Assembly: GCF_035573695.1 (NCBI RefSeq)
Contig: NZ_CP121694.1
Coordinates: forward strand, 1,960,501 to 2,024,500
From: Metallumcola ferriviriculae
GTDB taxonomy: Bacteria > Bacillota > JADQBR01
Length of the DNA: 64,000 nucleotides
Direction: 5' to 3'
Part shown: in pieces, positions 1 to 8,273 of the stretch
How the letters are laid out: each line of letters starts with the position of its first letter
Numbering within the stretch: the first letter of the stretch is position 1
Notes under the pieces: model-generated
What the model saw: the letters and a program-made list of their open reading frames with translations, nothing else
Databases searched by the model: none
What the model was told of the DNA's origin: nothing
Position numbers and translations under genes: made by a program

Positions 1-480
1 GTATACTTAGAAGCTAAGCCTAAGGTATTTCGCTACCTCTACTATCAGTGCGGAAATAAATCGTTAGCGGAAGAATTAACACAAGAAACCTTCTATCAAG
101 TTTTTCTCTCTAGAAAAAGCTTTAAAGGTAATAGTAATGAAATTACCTGGGTGATGGCTGTAGCCCGGAATGTCTATCTTAAAGATTATAACAGGAATAG
201 GCTTCTTTCTGACCATGAAGTTAACGTAGATAGGCTTACTGCCTCCAGCAAAGAAGAACCCGATAGTATATTGCTAACAAAAGAAGCTGGCGAAGAAATT
301 CTTGCTATTTTGCAAGAACTACCGGAAAATTATCGCTCAGTTATTATCTGGAGGGAAATAGAAGGTCTGGCATTTGAGGATATTGGCAAATTACTCCACA
401 AGTCTCCCTCCACAGTGAGGGTATTATTATTTAGGGCAAAGAAAAGATTTAGAGAACTTTACTTTAAAAAATACACTTGA
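1..480 (+). CDS. ECF-type RNA polymerase sigma factor (5' end outside window)
   Basis: The reading frame is open from base 1 and stops at 480, so the N-terminus is missing. The visible part has sigma region 2 ('LTQETFYQVFLSRKSF', then 'ARNVYLKDYNRNR') and region 4 ('LPENYRSVIIWREIEGLAFEDIGKLL' split by the turn, then 'SPSTVRVLLFRAKKRF', a helix-turn-helix that reads the -35 box). Factors of this kind direct RNA polymerase to a small set of promoters and are usually held by an anti-sigma protein. No anti-sigma gene follows directly, unlike the pair at 2867-4772. It is followed at 514 by a promoter-like box that is repeated before that pair. The family is secure; the target genes are not. Confidence 0.88.
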   Translation, partial: VYLEAKPKVFRYLYYQCGNKSLAEELTQETFYQVFLSRKSFKGNSNEITWVMAVARNVYLKDYNRNRLLSDHEVNVDRLTASSKEEPDSILLTKEAGEEILAILQELPENYRSVIIWREIEGLAFEDIGKLLHKSPSTVRVLLFRAKKRFRELYFKKYT

Positions 481-513
481 AATGCAAAAAGGTCAAATTT
501 TTTTCCTTCTTAA

Positions 514-552
514 GTGTAATAAAACGGCTCTTGACGGTACTAAATATATAGA
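514..552 (+). promoter_or_regulatory. ECF-type promoter, copy A
   Basis: A box TGTAAT (515-520) and a box TACTAA (538-543) are 17 bases apart, and TATATAG follows. The same layout with near-identical flanks recurs at 2805-2843 before the anti-sigma gene. Matching boxes with equal spacing before two loci next to ECF sigma genes suggest a shared alternative-sigma promoter. Copy A would drive the VanZ-like gene at 688. Which sigma factor reads it is not known. Confidence 0.5.
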
Positions 553-687
553 CCCAAGACATTAAAGGCTATAAGGCTGAAAACCAGACAGGAATCAGTA
601 GGTAGCAGTTTATGATACAAAAACTGAAAACAGTAAAGTGGTGTTAAAGCGATATGGCAGCATACAAAGCAAAGGAGATGGATTTTA

Positions 688-1200
688 TTGAGTAACATTT
701 CGGACAGAATTACTAAGAAAATTTTCTTATCAAAAACAATCAGAGGTATTGCTATCATAGTTTTTGTATTTTATGCTCTTGTCATGTTAAGTGAGTTATT
801 TTTGGGCGGTCATAGATGGTATTCAAGTGAATTTAGATATAATTTGGTACCATTTAAAACTATCTCCCGATACATTGTTGATTATCATAGATATAATTTT
901 AATACTTGGTTTATCAATTTATTTGGCAACGTTTTGGCTTTTATGCCGCTGGGATTTTTAGCACCTATAATCTTTCACAAAAAACTCCCTACCATTAAAA
1001 ATGTTTTTGGTCTTTCTTTGACCATACCTTTTTTAATTGAAATTATTCAGTTGGTATTAAGAGTTGGGTCATTTGATATTGATGACATAATTTTAAATTC
1101 AATTGGTGTTATGTTAGGATACTTAATCTTAATTATTGTTTTGAAAACTATTAAAAAAATGTTAAAAAGTGAATACTTGCACGGTTACAGCGTCTTGTAG
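688..1200 (+). CDS. VanZ-like integral membrane protein
   Basis: A 170-residue protein starting at TTG 688, chosen because AAAGGAG (671-677) lies 10 bases upstream. It has four or so hydrophobic segments (about residues 18-38, 68-85, 95-115 and 130-152). The family pattern is clear: 'NLFGNVLAFMPLGF' in the middle and 'VGSFDIDDIILNSIG' near the end, typical of VanZ-like proteins. VanZ was named for low-level teicoplanin resistance, but most family members have no proven role. Expression from the ECF-type promoter at 514 would fit an envelope-stress role, which is inference. The gene ends just before the BlaR1-like fragment gene. Confidence 0.8.
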   Translation: MSNISDRITKKIFLSKTIRGIAIIVFVFYALVMLSELFLGGHRWYSSEFRYNLVPFKTISRYIVDYHRYNFNTWFINLFGNVLAFMPLGFLAPIIFHKKLPTIKNVFGLSLTIPFLIEIIQLVLRVGSFDIDDIILNSIGVMLGYLILIIVLKTIKKMLKSEYLHGYSVL

Positions 1201-1234
1201 TGGAAAGCAGTCTGATTTTAATGGAGATGTAAAG

Positions 1235-2632
1235 ATGATGAAGAAAAGATTTAATAATATCCTGCGGTCGCTGTCGCAAAGAAAAGGGCTTTTGACGGTG
1301 AATCCCCTGGCTTTTGGCGAGAGAAATGTGAAAAGGCCTGCCTTTGGGCTCATCCTTATCGCTATTGTTGTGGTAGTATCTGCGTCGCTTATATTTTCGG
1401 CTAATCCAAAAGAGGCCTTTGACCTGAAAAAAACAAAGGCGAAGGCTACGGTCTTTTCTACCCGGGAGACCGATTTGCTGAAGATTGGAGAAGCAGCCTT
1501 TAATCACTACTATGCTTCTTTTATGGGAGAGGATATCCCGGAAGAGTACAGGATTACAAGCTATCAACTTAACGACATTTCATTGTTTGCGGGCGATAAA
1601 AAGGAATTCTGTGTGCATATTAATTCAAACTATTCCACCACCGGGCTCTACTTCATGAGCGCCAACGGCAGTTTCAAGTCCACGGATACGGGCTATGAGG
1701 CTGAAGGCGACAATAGCGAATTCCGCATCAAAAGTTTGGGAAATAATGAATATCAAATCGTAAGCAAAGGCACGGGCGGGGGCCACCAGGGATTGTTGCC
1801 GGCTGATCCGGCTGACCAAAAAACATTTGTGGAAGACAACATTAATACGATTATGTCCTCCCCCAAGGAATCCTCCAATCCCCAGGATTATATTGACGCC
1901 CATCAAACAGAGTATAATGCCATTCTTGCATTGGATGTTAATGCGTTGCCTTATTTGTTTACTGAGTTTAAAAAGGGCGGACAAACCGGACTCAAGGGCC
2001 ATATCATGGTCAGTCTATGCAGGGACATCCTTTCTGAGGAGGACATCAAATACGATGCGACCGGCCCCCAGGACTGGTATGACACCTATGAAGCACATGT
2101 GCTTCATATCCGTGATCTTAATTCAACCGAGTTTATTAAAGACAACTACCCCAAGTCTTATATCCTGCTCTGGGCGACCGGCACTGTGTACGATGCTCTC
2201 CCGGTTAAAATCACCTGGCGGAAAGACAACGAAGGCCATAAACTGGAGGATTATCACATCCTGCCCAGTGTATGGAACGGTGCAATCTATGATCGGGCCA
2301 GCTATCGGCAGGTGTTTTATAAGGAGTTTGCTGAGGCGGATGGCTCGCCGCAAGTCGTTCCGGAGGGAGCGAAAATTGTTGTCAGCTTTTTTCAGAACGC
2401 GCCTGATGAAGTTTCTGTTACACGCGACCCTTTTACTTTCGACCGGTTTCCGCTTCACGCTTCCCGTCCCTATGTAGACCTCAATATGACATTTGATACC
2501 ACAGCAGACGGAGACGCTGCCCTCTACACTCTTCCCATTGAATATGATGACAATGCAGTTCTTTACTACGTTCTCACCTGCCGATGGGAAAATGGCAACG
2601 AACTAGAGTTGGCTTTCGCCGTGCAGGGATAA
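1235..2632 (+). CDS. Membrane-anchored protein with remnant of a BlaR1/M56 regulator
   Basis: 465 residues from ATG 1235; GGAG at 1223-1226 supports this start over an upstream in-frame ATG at 1169 that lies within the VanZ-like gene. Residues 1-30 ('LLTVNPLAFGERNVK') and the following membrane span (about 33-53, ending 'SANPK') resemble the segment just after the protease domain of M56 BlaR1-type antirepressors, but the HExxH metalloprotease part is absent. The remaining 400 residues look extracytoplasmic and I do not recognise them. The simplest reading is a descendant of a BlaR1-like sensor that lost its protease and keeps an anchored outer domain. A sensory or envelope role is possible but unproven. 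Confidence 0.55.
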   Translation: MMKKRFNNILRSLSQRKGLLTVNPLAFGERNVKRPAFGLILIAIVVVVSASLIFSANPKEAFDLKKTKAKATVFSTRETDLLKIGEAAFNHYYASFMGEDIPEEYRITSYQLNDISLFAGDKKEFCVHINSNYSTTGLYFMSANGSFKSTDTGYEAEGDNSEFRIKSLGNNEYQIVSKGTGGGHQGLLPADPADQKTFVEDNINTIMSSPKESSNPQDYIDAHQTEYNAILALDVNALPYLFTEFKKGGQTGLKGHIMVSLCRDILSEEDIKYDATGPQDWYDTYEAHVLHIRDLNSTEFIKDNYPKSYILLWATGTVYDALPVKITWRKDNEGHKLEDYHILPSVWNGAIYDRASYRQVFYKEFAEADGSPQVVPEGAKIVVSFFQNAPDEVSVTRDPFTFDRFPLHASRPYVDLNMTFDTTADGDAALYTLPIEYDDNAVLYYVLTCRWENGNELELAFAVQG

Positions 2633-2804
2633 TAATAATCTGGGGGGTGGACGATGGGGATCCAACAGTACCACCCAGATTCACTTGTGAGGGTTTGGGA
2701 GGAGAAATGCGACCAACCACTTATAAAGGAATTCACGGGTAGAAATATGAACTAAACAATAGCAAAGACTAAAGCGCGCCGATAGGCACTTTTTTTATTT
2801 ATTG

Positions 2805-2843
2805 GTGTAACAAAATAGGTGTTACCGGTACTAAGTGTATAGG
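2805..2843 (+). promoter_or_regulatory. ECF-type promoter, copy B
   Basis: TGTAAC (2806-2811) and TACTAA (2829-2834) are separated by 17 bases, and the run GGTACTAA with TATAG beyond it matches copy A at 514-552. It sits 24 bases before the start of the anti-sigma/sigma operon, so autoregulation by that sigma factor is the natural guess. Confidence 0.55.
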
Positions 2844-2866
2844 ACGGAATTTGCGAGGTGAGTTTT

Positions 2867-4351
2867 GTGGATGAAATAGATAGAGAACAGTGCGAAGTTA
2901 TCCAGGACTTACTGCCAATTTATGCGGATGATGAGCTAAGTGCAGCCGGCACTAAGATGGTGGAAGAACATTTGGCCGGCTGCAGAAATTGTAAAGAGGC
3001 GCTCCTAGTTTATAAGGAGCAGCTATTCGAACATGATGAGATTGTGGTTGAAGAAAACCGGCGGAAGTTTGTCCTTTTACCCTGGGTATCCGGAAAAAGA
3101 CTGGCTTGGGTGCTGGTATTAATCCTCTTTATTGGGGCAGGCGGGCTCTCTTGGGCATATCAAGCCGGGAAAGTTACGGCATTAAGAGACCCGGAATACC
3201 GCCGTGCATTTAAAGAAAATCTTTTTACCCCGGTACATCAAACAAAGAAGATTGGGCCATATGAGGTTACCGTAGAAAGAATGCTCATTGATGCAGCCCA
3301 AACAGTGGTCTTTTATGAAATAGAGCCGGAAATCCAGGAAGGAGAGCGGCTGGAATTAGTTATCAGTGATCAGGATGGCAGAGTTTACGAGCCTATGTCC
3401 GGCTTTAGTTACAGCGGTGAGGAGCATGTTTTGGAATTAAAACCGGTCAGCCCTAAGGCATCACAGCTTTCTTTGGCATTTCGGCTGGAAGGTGCTCCGG
3501 CAGAAGGTGAGTTTATTGTGGCGGTAGAACCGGCGGCAGTTCAGGCCAGCACCAGTGAATGGTGGCCTGGTATCAAAAGGGAAGCCGGGCCGGTGGAGTT
3601 TGGTTTGGAACACGTTATCTTAGGCTTAACCAAAAGCCAGGTTAATTTAAGAGCATTTTGGCCGCTTGATCAGGATATTAGGGGTGTGGGCTTCGGGTTG
3701 TTCCCGCCTGTAGGACCGAAGATGCGAGAAGACGGAAGTGCCGGCAGCGCTTCAGGTTCTTTTTATAATGTGCGCCCAGGGATGGCAGCACTGCCCTGGT
3801 ATGCCGAACTTGTAGACATGGAAAACCGCAGAAAAGCCGAACTTGAACAACTTGGGCTAAAGACTGACTCTCTATCCGGCGGAATTACTGCAAGCTTTAA
3901 CTTTCAGCCGCTGCCGGAGACAACAAGTGAAGTGCAATTTACGTTACCCAATACTTATCTCTATCGGTATGTAAATGATAAAGAGCACCAAGAGATCAGC
4001 ATAGAGCTAAATGACGGGCAGGAAGAAAAGCTAGATAAAACGGTTAGTGGTAACGGAAAACAAATCAGACTTACATCAGCAAAAAGAGAGCGGTCGGCTT
4101 TGATACTGCAATTTGAATTAATAGAGGCAGGAAGTGCATCACTGCCCAGTTATGTTCCTGAATTTATAGTTGTCCATCCTAAAGGGTTCGAAACCCCAGG
4201 GCGAAGTCTAGAGTTTAGTTCAGAAAATGGAACAGGAACAGTAATGCTGTATTCAGATGAATGGCCGACCACCGTTCGTTTGAAAAGTATCGGGGAACAG
4301 TTAGACCTGGAACATGAATTTAACCTTCCCGTTCCAACTGCAAACTTTTGA
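2867..4351 (+). CDS. Membrane anti-sigma factor with zinc-finger domain
   Basis: 494 residues. GTG 2867 is preferred because GCGAGGTGA (2853-2861) is well placed; GTG 2858 is an in-frame alternative. The N-terminus has the anti-sigma zinc-finger pattern H-x3-C-x2-C ('EEHLAGCRNCK', about residues 35-45). One membrane span follows (about 74-94), then a long outer region resembling the DUF4179/DUF5643-type parts of Firmicutes anti-sigma proteins. Such proteins hold the sigma factor at the membrane until a signal arrives. The sigma-like gene starts 10 bases downstream, so the two are co-transcribed, with the anti-sigma gene first, the reverse of the usual order. Confidence 0.8.
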   Translation: MDEIDREQCEVIQDLLPIYADDELSAAGTKMVEEHLAGCRNCKEALLVYKEQLFEHDEIVVEENRRKFVLLPWVSGKRLAWVLVLILFIGAGGLSWAYQAGKVTALRDPEYRRAFKENLFTPVHQTKKIGPYEVTVERMLIDAAQTVVFYEIEPEIQEGERLELVISDQDGRVYEPMSGFSYSGEEHVLELKPVSPKASQLSLAFRLEGAPAEGEFIVAVEPAAVQASTSEWWPGIKREAGPVEFGLEHVILGLTKSQVNLRAFWPLDQDIRGVGFGLFPPVGPKMREDGSAGSASGSFYNVRPGMAALPWYAELVDMENRRKAELEQLGLKTDSLSGGITASFNFQPLPETTSEVQFTLPNTYLYRYVNDKEHQEISIELNDGQEEKLDKTVSGNGKQIRLTSAKRERSALILQFELIEAGSASLPSYVPEFIVVHPKGFETPGRSLEFSSENGTGTVMLYSDEWPTTVRLKSIGEQLDLEHEFNLPVPTANF

Positions 4352-4361
4352 GGTGTCTAAC

Positions 4362-4772
4362 TTGAGTAACGAAATATTTATACGCCAACTTTATACTCTT
4401 TGCTATCGACTTACCGGCGACGTGCAGTTAACCCAAGACCTTTGCCTTCGCACTGTGGAAAAACTTCAACGGGATAAGCTGTTTAGCTCGGCTGAAGGAA
4501 TATTTGTTAGGGCGGCAGAGGCAGCAGTAGAGCTGCTGCTGGAGCAAAGGTGCAGCAATTTATCACGGGCTATAGCTCCCGATGACTCAATCCCTGAAAT
4601 TCAACAGGCGCTTAACGGGCTGCCGGTAAAAGAACGTGCCGTCATTGTGCTTAAAGATATATACAGGCTGACATACCCTGAGATAGAGAGGATTGTTCAA
4701 GGCGAAGAGGTAAGCTATCTGGCACATCAGGGTCGGCAAAAGCTTACCCGTATTATAATAGACGCACCCTAA
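4362..4772 (+). CDS. Short, divergent sigma-70-like factor
   Basis: 136 residues from TTG 4362, with GAGGTG (4350-4355) six bases before it and overlapping the stop of the anti-sigma gene. Residues 1-40 keep a weak region 2 ('YRLTGDVQLTQDLCLRTVEKL'), and the C-terminus keeps region 4 ('LPVKERAVIVLKDIYRLTY' then a second helix and 'GRQKLTRII'). The middle of region 2, which melts the -10 box, is poorly conserved, and the protein is shorter than usual ECF factors (about 160-190 residues). It may still be functional with its neighbouring anti-sigma, or be a degenerate partner. The tandem arrangement strongly supports a sigma/anti-sigma pair. Confidence 0.7.
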   Translation: MSNEIFIRQLYTLCYRLTGDVQLTQDLCLRTVEKLQRDKLFSSAEGIFVRAAEAAVELLLEQRCSNLSRAIAPDDSIPEIQQALNGLPVKERAVIVLKDIYRLTYPEIERIVQGEEVSYLAHQGRQKLTRIIIDAP

Positions 4773-4822
4773 TGGGCGGAATCTGTACCATGTAATCAAG
4801 ACCAGAAAGGATGGTTTTCCTA

Positions 4823-6598
4823 ATGAAGTTATGTAGAACGATTGTGCTTACACTTATCTTTTTGCTGTTAGGAACGACTGCTGTGTGGGCAGGAGATGTT
4901 CCGAAAAAACCCCTTAGTGAAGCCTTTTATAATGCAGTGGTGCTGCCCCTTGATTATCACGATAAAGCCTTTGTCAATGGCCGAAAAACGGATGTTCGCG
5001 GTGACTATAAACTGTACCTGAGGAACGACCGTATTCTTGTACCTATTCGTTTGATGGGATATTTAGCCACAGAAGTGGACCGTAATAACCAATCCGGCGT
5101 GGTTACATGGGCCTATTGGGAAGTAGTATGGGATGCACAAAAGCCCAAGGAAGTGCTTCTATCTAATCATAAACTACATAAGACTGTTAAACTGACGGTT
5201 AATAGCAAAACCATGTTCGTTAATGATGAGCCGCAGACTTTAGATGTTCCGCCTCAAAATATCAACGGGCGCATTGTCCTGCCTTTAAGAGCTGCAGCAG
5301 AGGCATTGGGAAAAAACGTCGAATGGTTCGACGGCTTGGTAATTATCAGCAATGACATGGTTGATTTACATAGCCCGCAGGCTGAAATAATCAAGAATCA
5401 GATGAAGGTGAAATTGGATGATACACGAGAACCTGTCGGCTACCAAGAACAGGTGACTCCCCTGGCAAAATATCAGGATGAGATCTTCTACGTAAAAACA
5501 AACTACGAAGACAGCAACAACATCCAAGAACTTTATAAGCAAACACCTGGCAGCTCAGGACAAAAGGTAAGACTGCCTGGTTTAAATAATTTTAGCAGGA
5601 GTCAGGTAATTAATGATGAACTCTACTATACCACCACTATCAACGGCAAAATAGAACTCCGTGTGTTTAACCTGGCAGCCGGTCAATCGAGGAAATTATG
5701 TGATTTGGACCAAGATTATTCTTGGCTGGGAACTATGAAGTATATCGATGATGACTTTTATTTTGTGCTCCATTACGGCGATTTGACCATGGGTTCGGAA
5801 ACCTTATACAAGTTGGTGAACGGTCAGGCTCACGAAGTTGCCAGTGCCAAAACCTTTATCAGCTTTGAAATTACCGGCGATTATCTTTACTATACGGAAT
5901 TTTATCCACCTGCTTTTACTAATAACTTATATAGAGTTAACTTAGAAACCGGTGCAAAGGAAAATTTCGGTGAGCAGGGTTTTACGTATGGAGTAAACCG
6001 TACAATCAGGGAAGGTGGTGGCGTGAGTTACTCAGGTAATCCTACCCTTTACTTCAAAGACGGCTATCTTTATATCTTAGGATATCAAGAAACTGACCAG
6101 GAGGATAAGAGTTCCGTTTTTCGAATTAATTTGGAGGATTTGACGCAAGAAAGAATATCATCCCCAGCAAGAAATTTCTGGCTTATCGCCCAGCAGATAT
6201 ATTATGTTGATTCGGGAACTGGGGATTTAGTGAAGATGGATTTAGATGGGAACAGTAAAATTACAATTTCTGACCAACAGGTTATTGATCTTCAAGCCTA
6301 TGAAGGGAACATCTACTATACTGCTGCAAAAAATGATACTGCAGCTCATAAATTCTATCAATATAACATCAAAAGCGGGCAGCAGACATTGCTGACAAAT
6401 CAATCAGTGCAAAATTTCTTTGTTGGCAAAACCGGCATCTATTACCAAACAGATGGTTATGAATTAGGACTCTATAAAGTCGGTGCTGATGACAATACTA
6501 CCTTGTTGGTGAATGATACCATCGATTCCGCCCTTATAACGGATATGGGGATGGTTTATACCCTCCGTTATCAAGCTGGAATCTATACGGTACAATAG
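4823..6598 (+). CDS. Secreted copper-amine-oxidase-N-domain protein with DUF5050-like propeller
   Basis: 591 residues. ATG 4823 is preferred over ATG 4811, since AGAAAGG ends at 4810 and leaves no spacing for the earlier codon. A signal peptide is clear (about residues 1-23, hydrophobic core then 'AVWAGD'). Residues 60-175 form the beta-rich domain found at the N-terminus of copper amine oxidases ('DRILVPIRLMG', 'GRIVLPLRAAAEALG'), which in Firmicutes is a general wall or surface module without enzyme activity. The rest has repeats of 'YY...DG..Y' type like the DUF5050 beta-propeller. The substrate is unknown. It follows the sigma/anti-sigma pair and could be a target of it. Confidence 0.75.
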   Translation: MKLCRTIVLTLIFLLLGTTAVWAGDVPKKPLSEAFYNAVVLPLDYHDKAFVNGRKTDVRGDYKLYLRNDRILVPIRLMGYLATEVDRNNQSGVVTWAYWEVVWDAQKPKEVLLSNHKLHKTVKLTVNSKTMFVNDEPQTLDVPPQNINGRIVLPLRAAAEALGKNVEWFDGLVIISNDMVDLHSPQAEIIKNQMKVKLDDTREPVGYQEQVTPLAKYQDEIFYVKTNYEDSNNIQELYKQTPGSSGQKVRLPGLNNFSRSQVINDELYYTTTINGKIELRVFNLAAGQSRKLCDLDQDYSWLGTMKYIDDDFYFVLHYGDLTMGSETLYKLVNGQAHEVASAKTFISFEITGDYLYYTEFYPPAFTNNLYRVNLETGAKENFGEQGFTYGVNRTIREGGGVSYSGNPTLYFKDGYLYILGYQETDQEDKSSVFRINLEDLTQERISSPARNFWLIAQQIYYVDSGTGDLVKMDLDGNSKITISDQQVIDLQAYEGNIYYTAAKNDTAAHKFYQYNIKSGQQTLLTNQSVQNFFVGKTGIYYQTDGYELGLYKVGADDNTTLLVNDTIDSALITDMGMVYTLRYQAGIYTVQ

Positions 6599-6652
6599 AG
6601 AGCTATAATGAGTAACTAGGGAGAACCTCAAGGGAAGGAGAGTAACAAGAAA

Positions 6653-6826
6653 ATGACTACGGTTTTAAAAATCCTAAGGCTTTGGTCCCCTAAAGAATCG
6701 CTTGAACGGTCATTAAAAGAAATGCAGTTAATTCGGCAAGGTAAACTTAAGAAACGTTTTTGGAAGGATCTAAAAAAGGATCTTAAAACAAACGACGATG
6801 TTAGAAATAATATTTCGTATAAGTAG
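6653..6826 (+). CDS. Small basic protein, function unknown
   Basis: 57 residues from ATG 6653, with a strong site AGGGAAGGAG (6631-6640) upstream and a terminator directly downstream. The protein is rich in Lys and Leu ('QGKLKKRFWKDLKKDL'), has no membrane span and matches no family I know. It may be the last gene of the operon that begins with the anti-sigma gene. Good ribosome site, compact length and the following terminator support a real gene. Confidence 0.55.
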   Translation: MTTVLKILRLWSPKESLERSLKEMQLIRQGKLKKRFWKDLKKDLKTNDDVRNNISYK

Positions 6827-6853
6827 TAGTTAACTATATAAATTCACAATGAA

Positions 6854-6885
6854 GTAGCTGCACTTTCCGTGTGGCTGCTTTTTTC
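6854..6885 (+). terminator. Rho-independent terminator
   Basis: A 10-bp stem (6854-6863 with 6869-6878, including G-T wobbles) closes a 5-base loop and is followed by six T. It ends the transcript carrying the genes from 2867 to 6826. Confidence 0.8.
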
Positions 6886-7117
6886 TTGCTCCGAACAAAA
6901 CACTTGAAGGAATTGCCAGACCTTCCTATCCGCTTTATTATTTTCAAATATCAGAGGATTTAGTAATAAGGGCACGACACGGCAGGATGTTAGTACATTT
7001 GGCATATAAATAGAGTATAATATAACGATAATTTGCCGATAATAAAAAACTAATGAAATAACACCGTTGATTCTCCATGGGAACTGTTGTAAAATTAATC
7101 CAAAGGAGGGGAACGGT

Positions 7118-7339
7118 ATGTCAGTTCTATTAAAAGATATGGAAGCTAAATTGGGGGCGTGCAGTATGCAAAAGGAGCCTTCTGTAGAAGAAATGAAAGC
7201 TAAATTAGGTTTAGATCAGTGTAGGCCGATTGAAGCTTCTCCTTCTGATGCTTTAGATATGCAGGAGAAAGGAGACGTTTTCAAAGAGTGGTATGAACAA
7301 GAAATTAAACGACTATACAAAGAAGCTACAAAAGGATAG
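7118..7339 (+). CDS. Putative antitoxin partner of PemK/MazF-like toxin
   Basis: 73 residues from ATG 7118, set by AAAGGAGG (7102-7109). Two similar segments, 'DMEAKLG' and 'EMKAKLG', precede an acidic, probably helical C-terminus. It shows no clear DNA-binding fold, and I do not recognise the family. It overlaps the next gene by 47 bases, and the toxin-like product of that gene makes an antitoxin role likely. The role comes from context only. Confidence 0.5.
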   Translation: MSVLLKDMEAKLGACSMQKEPSVEEMKAKLGLDQCRPIEASPSDALDMQEKGDVFKEWYEQEIKRLYKEATKG

Positions 7340-7643
7340 AGACGAAGCGAAACAGGGAGAATTTTTCTTTGCAGCATTCCATAGTGAACATATATTGAGA
7401 ACTTCTCCTGTGCTTGTAGTAGGGAATAGTGAGGCTCATGATGACAGGGATATTATCGTCTGTAAATGTAGTACTAAGCCAGCAAGGACTAAGTTTGACA
7501 AACCTGTTCAACTCAAAGAAGAAAGTATAATAAGAACGAACAAATTATATACAATCGGTCGAGATCAGCTAGAGTTTAAAATACCCCAGGGAATTGAAGA
7601 AGAATTGAATGAAGTTTTAAATTGTGTGAAATCTTGCTTTTAA
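7293..7643 (+). CDS. PemK/MazF-like endoribonuclease toxin
   Basis: 116 residues from ATG 7293. The core 'RTSPVLVVGNSEAHDDRDIIVCKCST' (split here as it reads) is the opening of a PemK/MazF fold: a strand carrying 'PVLVV' and a second strand with 'IIVCKCST', then 'LYTIGRDQLEFKI' near the end. MazF-type toxins cut mRNA in single-stranded ACA-like sites when their antitoxin is degraded. The conserved Arg before the first strand is present. The 47-base overlap with the upstream gene is typical of coupled toxin/antitoxin genes. A terminator follows, so the module is a separate transcription unit. Alternative start codons are possible. Confidence 0.65.
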   Translation: MNKKLNDYTKKLQKDRDEAKQGEFFFAAFHSEHILRTSPVLVVGNSEAHDDRDIIVCKCSTKPARTKFDKPVQLKEESIIRTNKLYTIGRDQLEFKIPQGIEEELNEVLNCVKSCF

Positions 7644-7645
7644 CT

Positions 7646-7677
7646 AGCCCTGTTAATATACTGACAGAGCTTTTTTA
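7646..7677 (+). terminator. Rho-independent terminator after toxin module
   Basis: AGCCCTGT (7646-7653) pairs with ACAGAGCT (7664-7671) with one mismatch, and six T follow. Confidence 0.65.
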
Positions 7678-8061
7678 CATTTCTCTGAAATAGCTATCAA
7701 ATACAGATATAAACATACATTTCAGACCAATCCCGGTCCCCGGCACTAAAATTTTTTCCCCCATCAATACGGTTAAAGAAATAATTGAGCGCAAACTTGA
7801 AAGTATCAAACAATAAAACCGAAAAACATGAGAAAATGAAGACGAAATTATAACTGGTACAGAGATAAAGTACTAAAATTTTATCAAACCATTTATCAAA
7901 CCAATCAAACGAAAAAGTGCTGAAAGAACTGAAATCAATTAAAACTAATTTACACGAAATAAGATGTCCTCTGGGTAAAAGCCTTGATATTATGGGATTT
8001 TTTCAGACTAACTAACATCAACAGAAACGAACGAAAACCAAGTAAAATACTGGATTCAGTC
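7678..8061. other. Gene-free stretch with a short decayed coding piece
   Basis: No intact gene seen. One plus-strand frame at about 7690-7816 reads as a plausible C-terminal tail ('PGTKIFSPINTVKEIIERKL', then stop) with no start or upstream part; it may be the end of a lost gene. The rest is AT-rich. The stretch leads into a tRNA-Thr 3' half, so it may be scar tissue of an integrated element. Confidence 0.3.
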
Positions 8062-8106
8062 CTCGTAATGCGCAGGTCGTCGGTTCAAATCCGACCATCA
8101 GCTCCA
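8062..8106 (+). tRNA. 3' half of a tRNA-Thr(CGU), pseudo-tRNA
   Basis: From the anticodon loop onward the sequence is a perfect tRNA: loop CTCGTAA (8062-8068, anticodon CGT 8064-8066), stem TGCGC, variable AGGTC, T arm GTCGG-TTCAAAT-CCGAC (8079-8095), acceptor strand CATCAGC, discriminator T and encoded CCA (8104-8106). Upstream bases cannot pair with the anticodon stem, so the 5' half is missing. The break falls at the anticodon loop, a usual crossover site for tyrosine integrases. Not a functional tRNA. Confidence 0.75.
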
Positions 8107-8219
8107 GTGAAACATTTGGGGTCAGGCTTGAAACCTGGATTCCCGTTAAACTCATAACGAGGCGATAACAAAAAACACTACAAACCATTGAAAAACCTGG
8201 ACTTAATGCCATTTTTTAC

Positions 8220-8248
8220 TTGCAGCCAACATCGTCATGTGTTATAAT
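8220..8248 (+). promoter_or_regulatory. Sigma-A-type promoter of the transposase
   Basis: TTGCAG (8220-8225) and TATAAT (8243-8248) are 17 bases apart, and TG one base before the -10 box gives an extended -10. It lies 26 bases before the transposase start. Confidence 0.7.
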
Positions 8249-8273
8249 ATACATAACGAGGAGGTGCAATCGA

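Noticed and set aside
8018-8212. Minus-strand frame with 'ELMVGFEPTTCALR'
   Set aside because: This is the antisense of a tRNA-Thr 3' end, a well-known annotation artefact.
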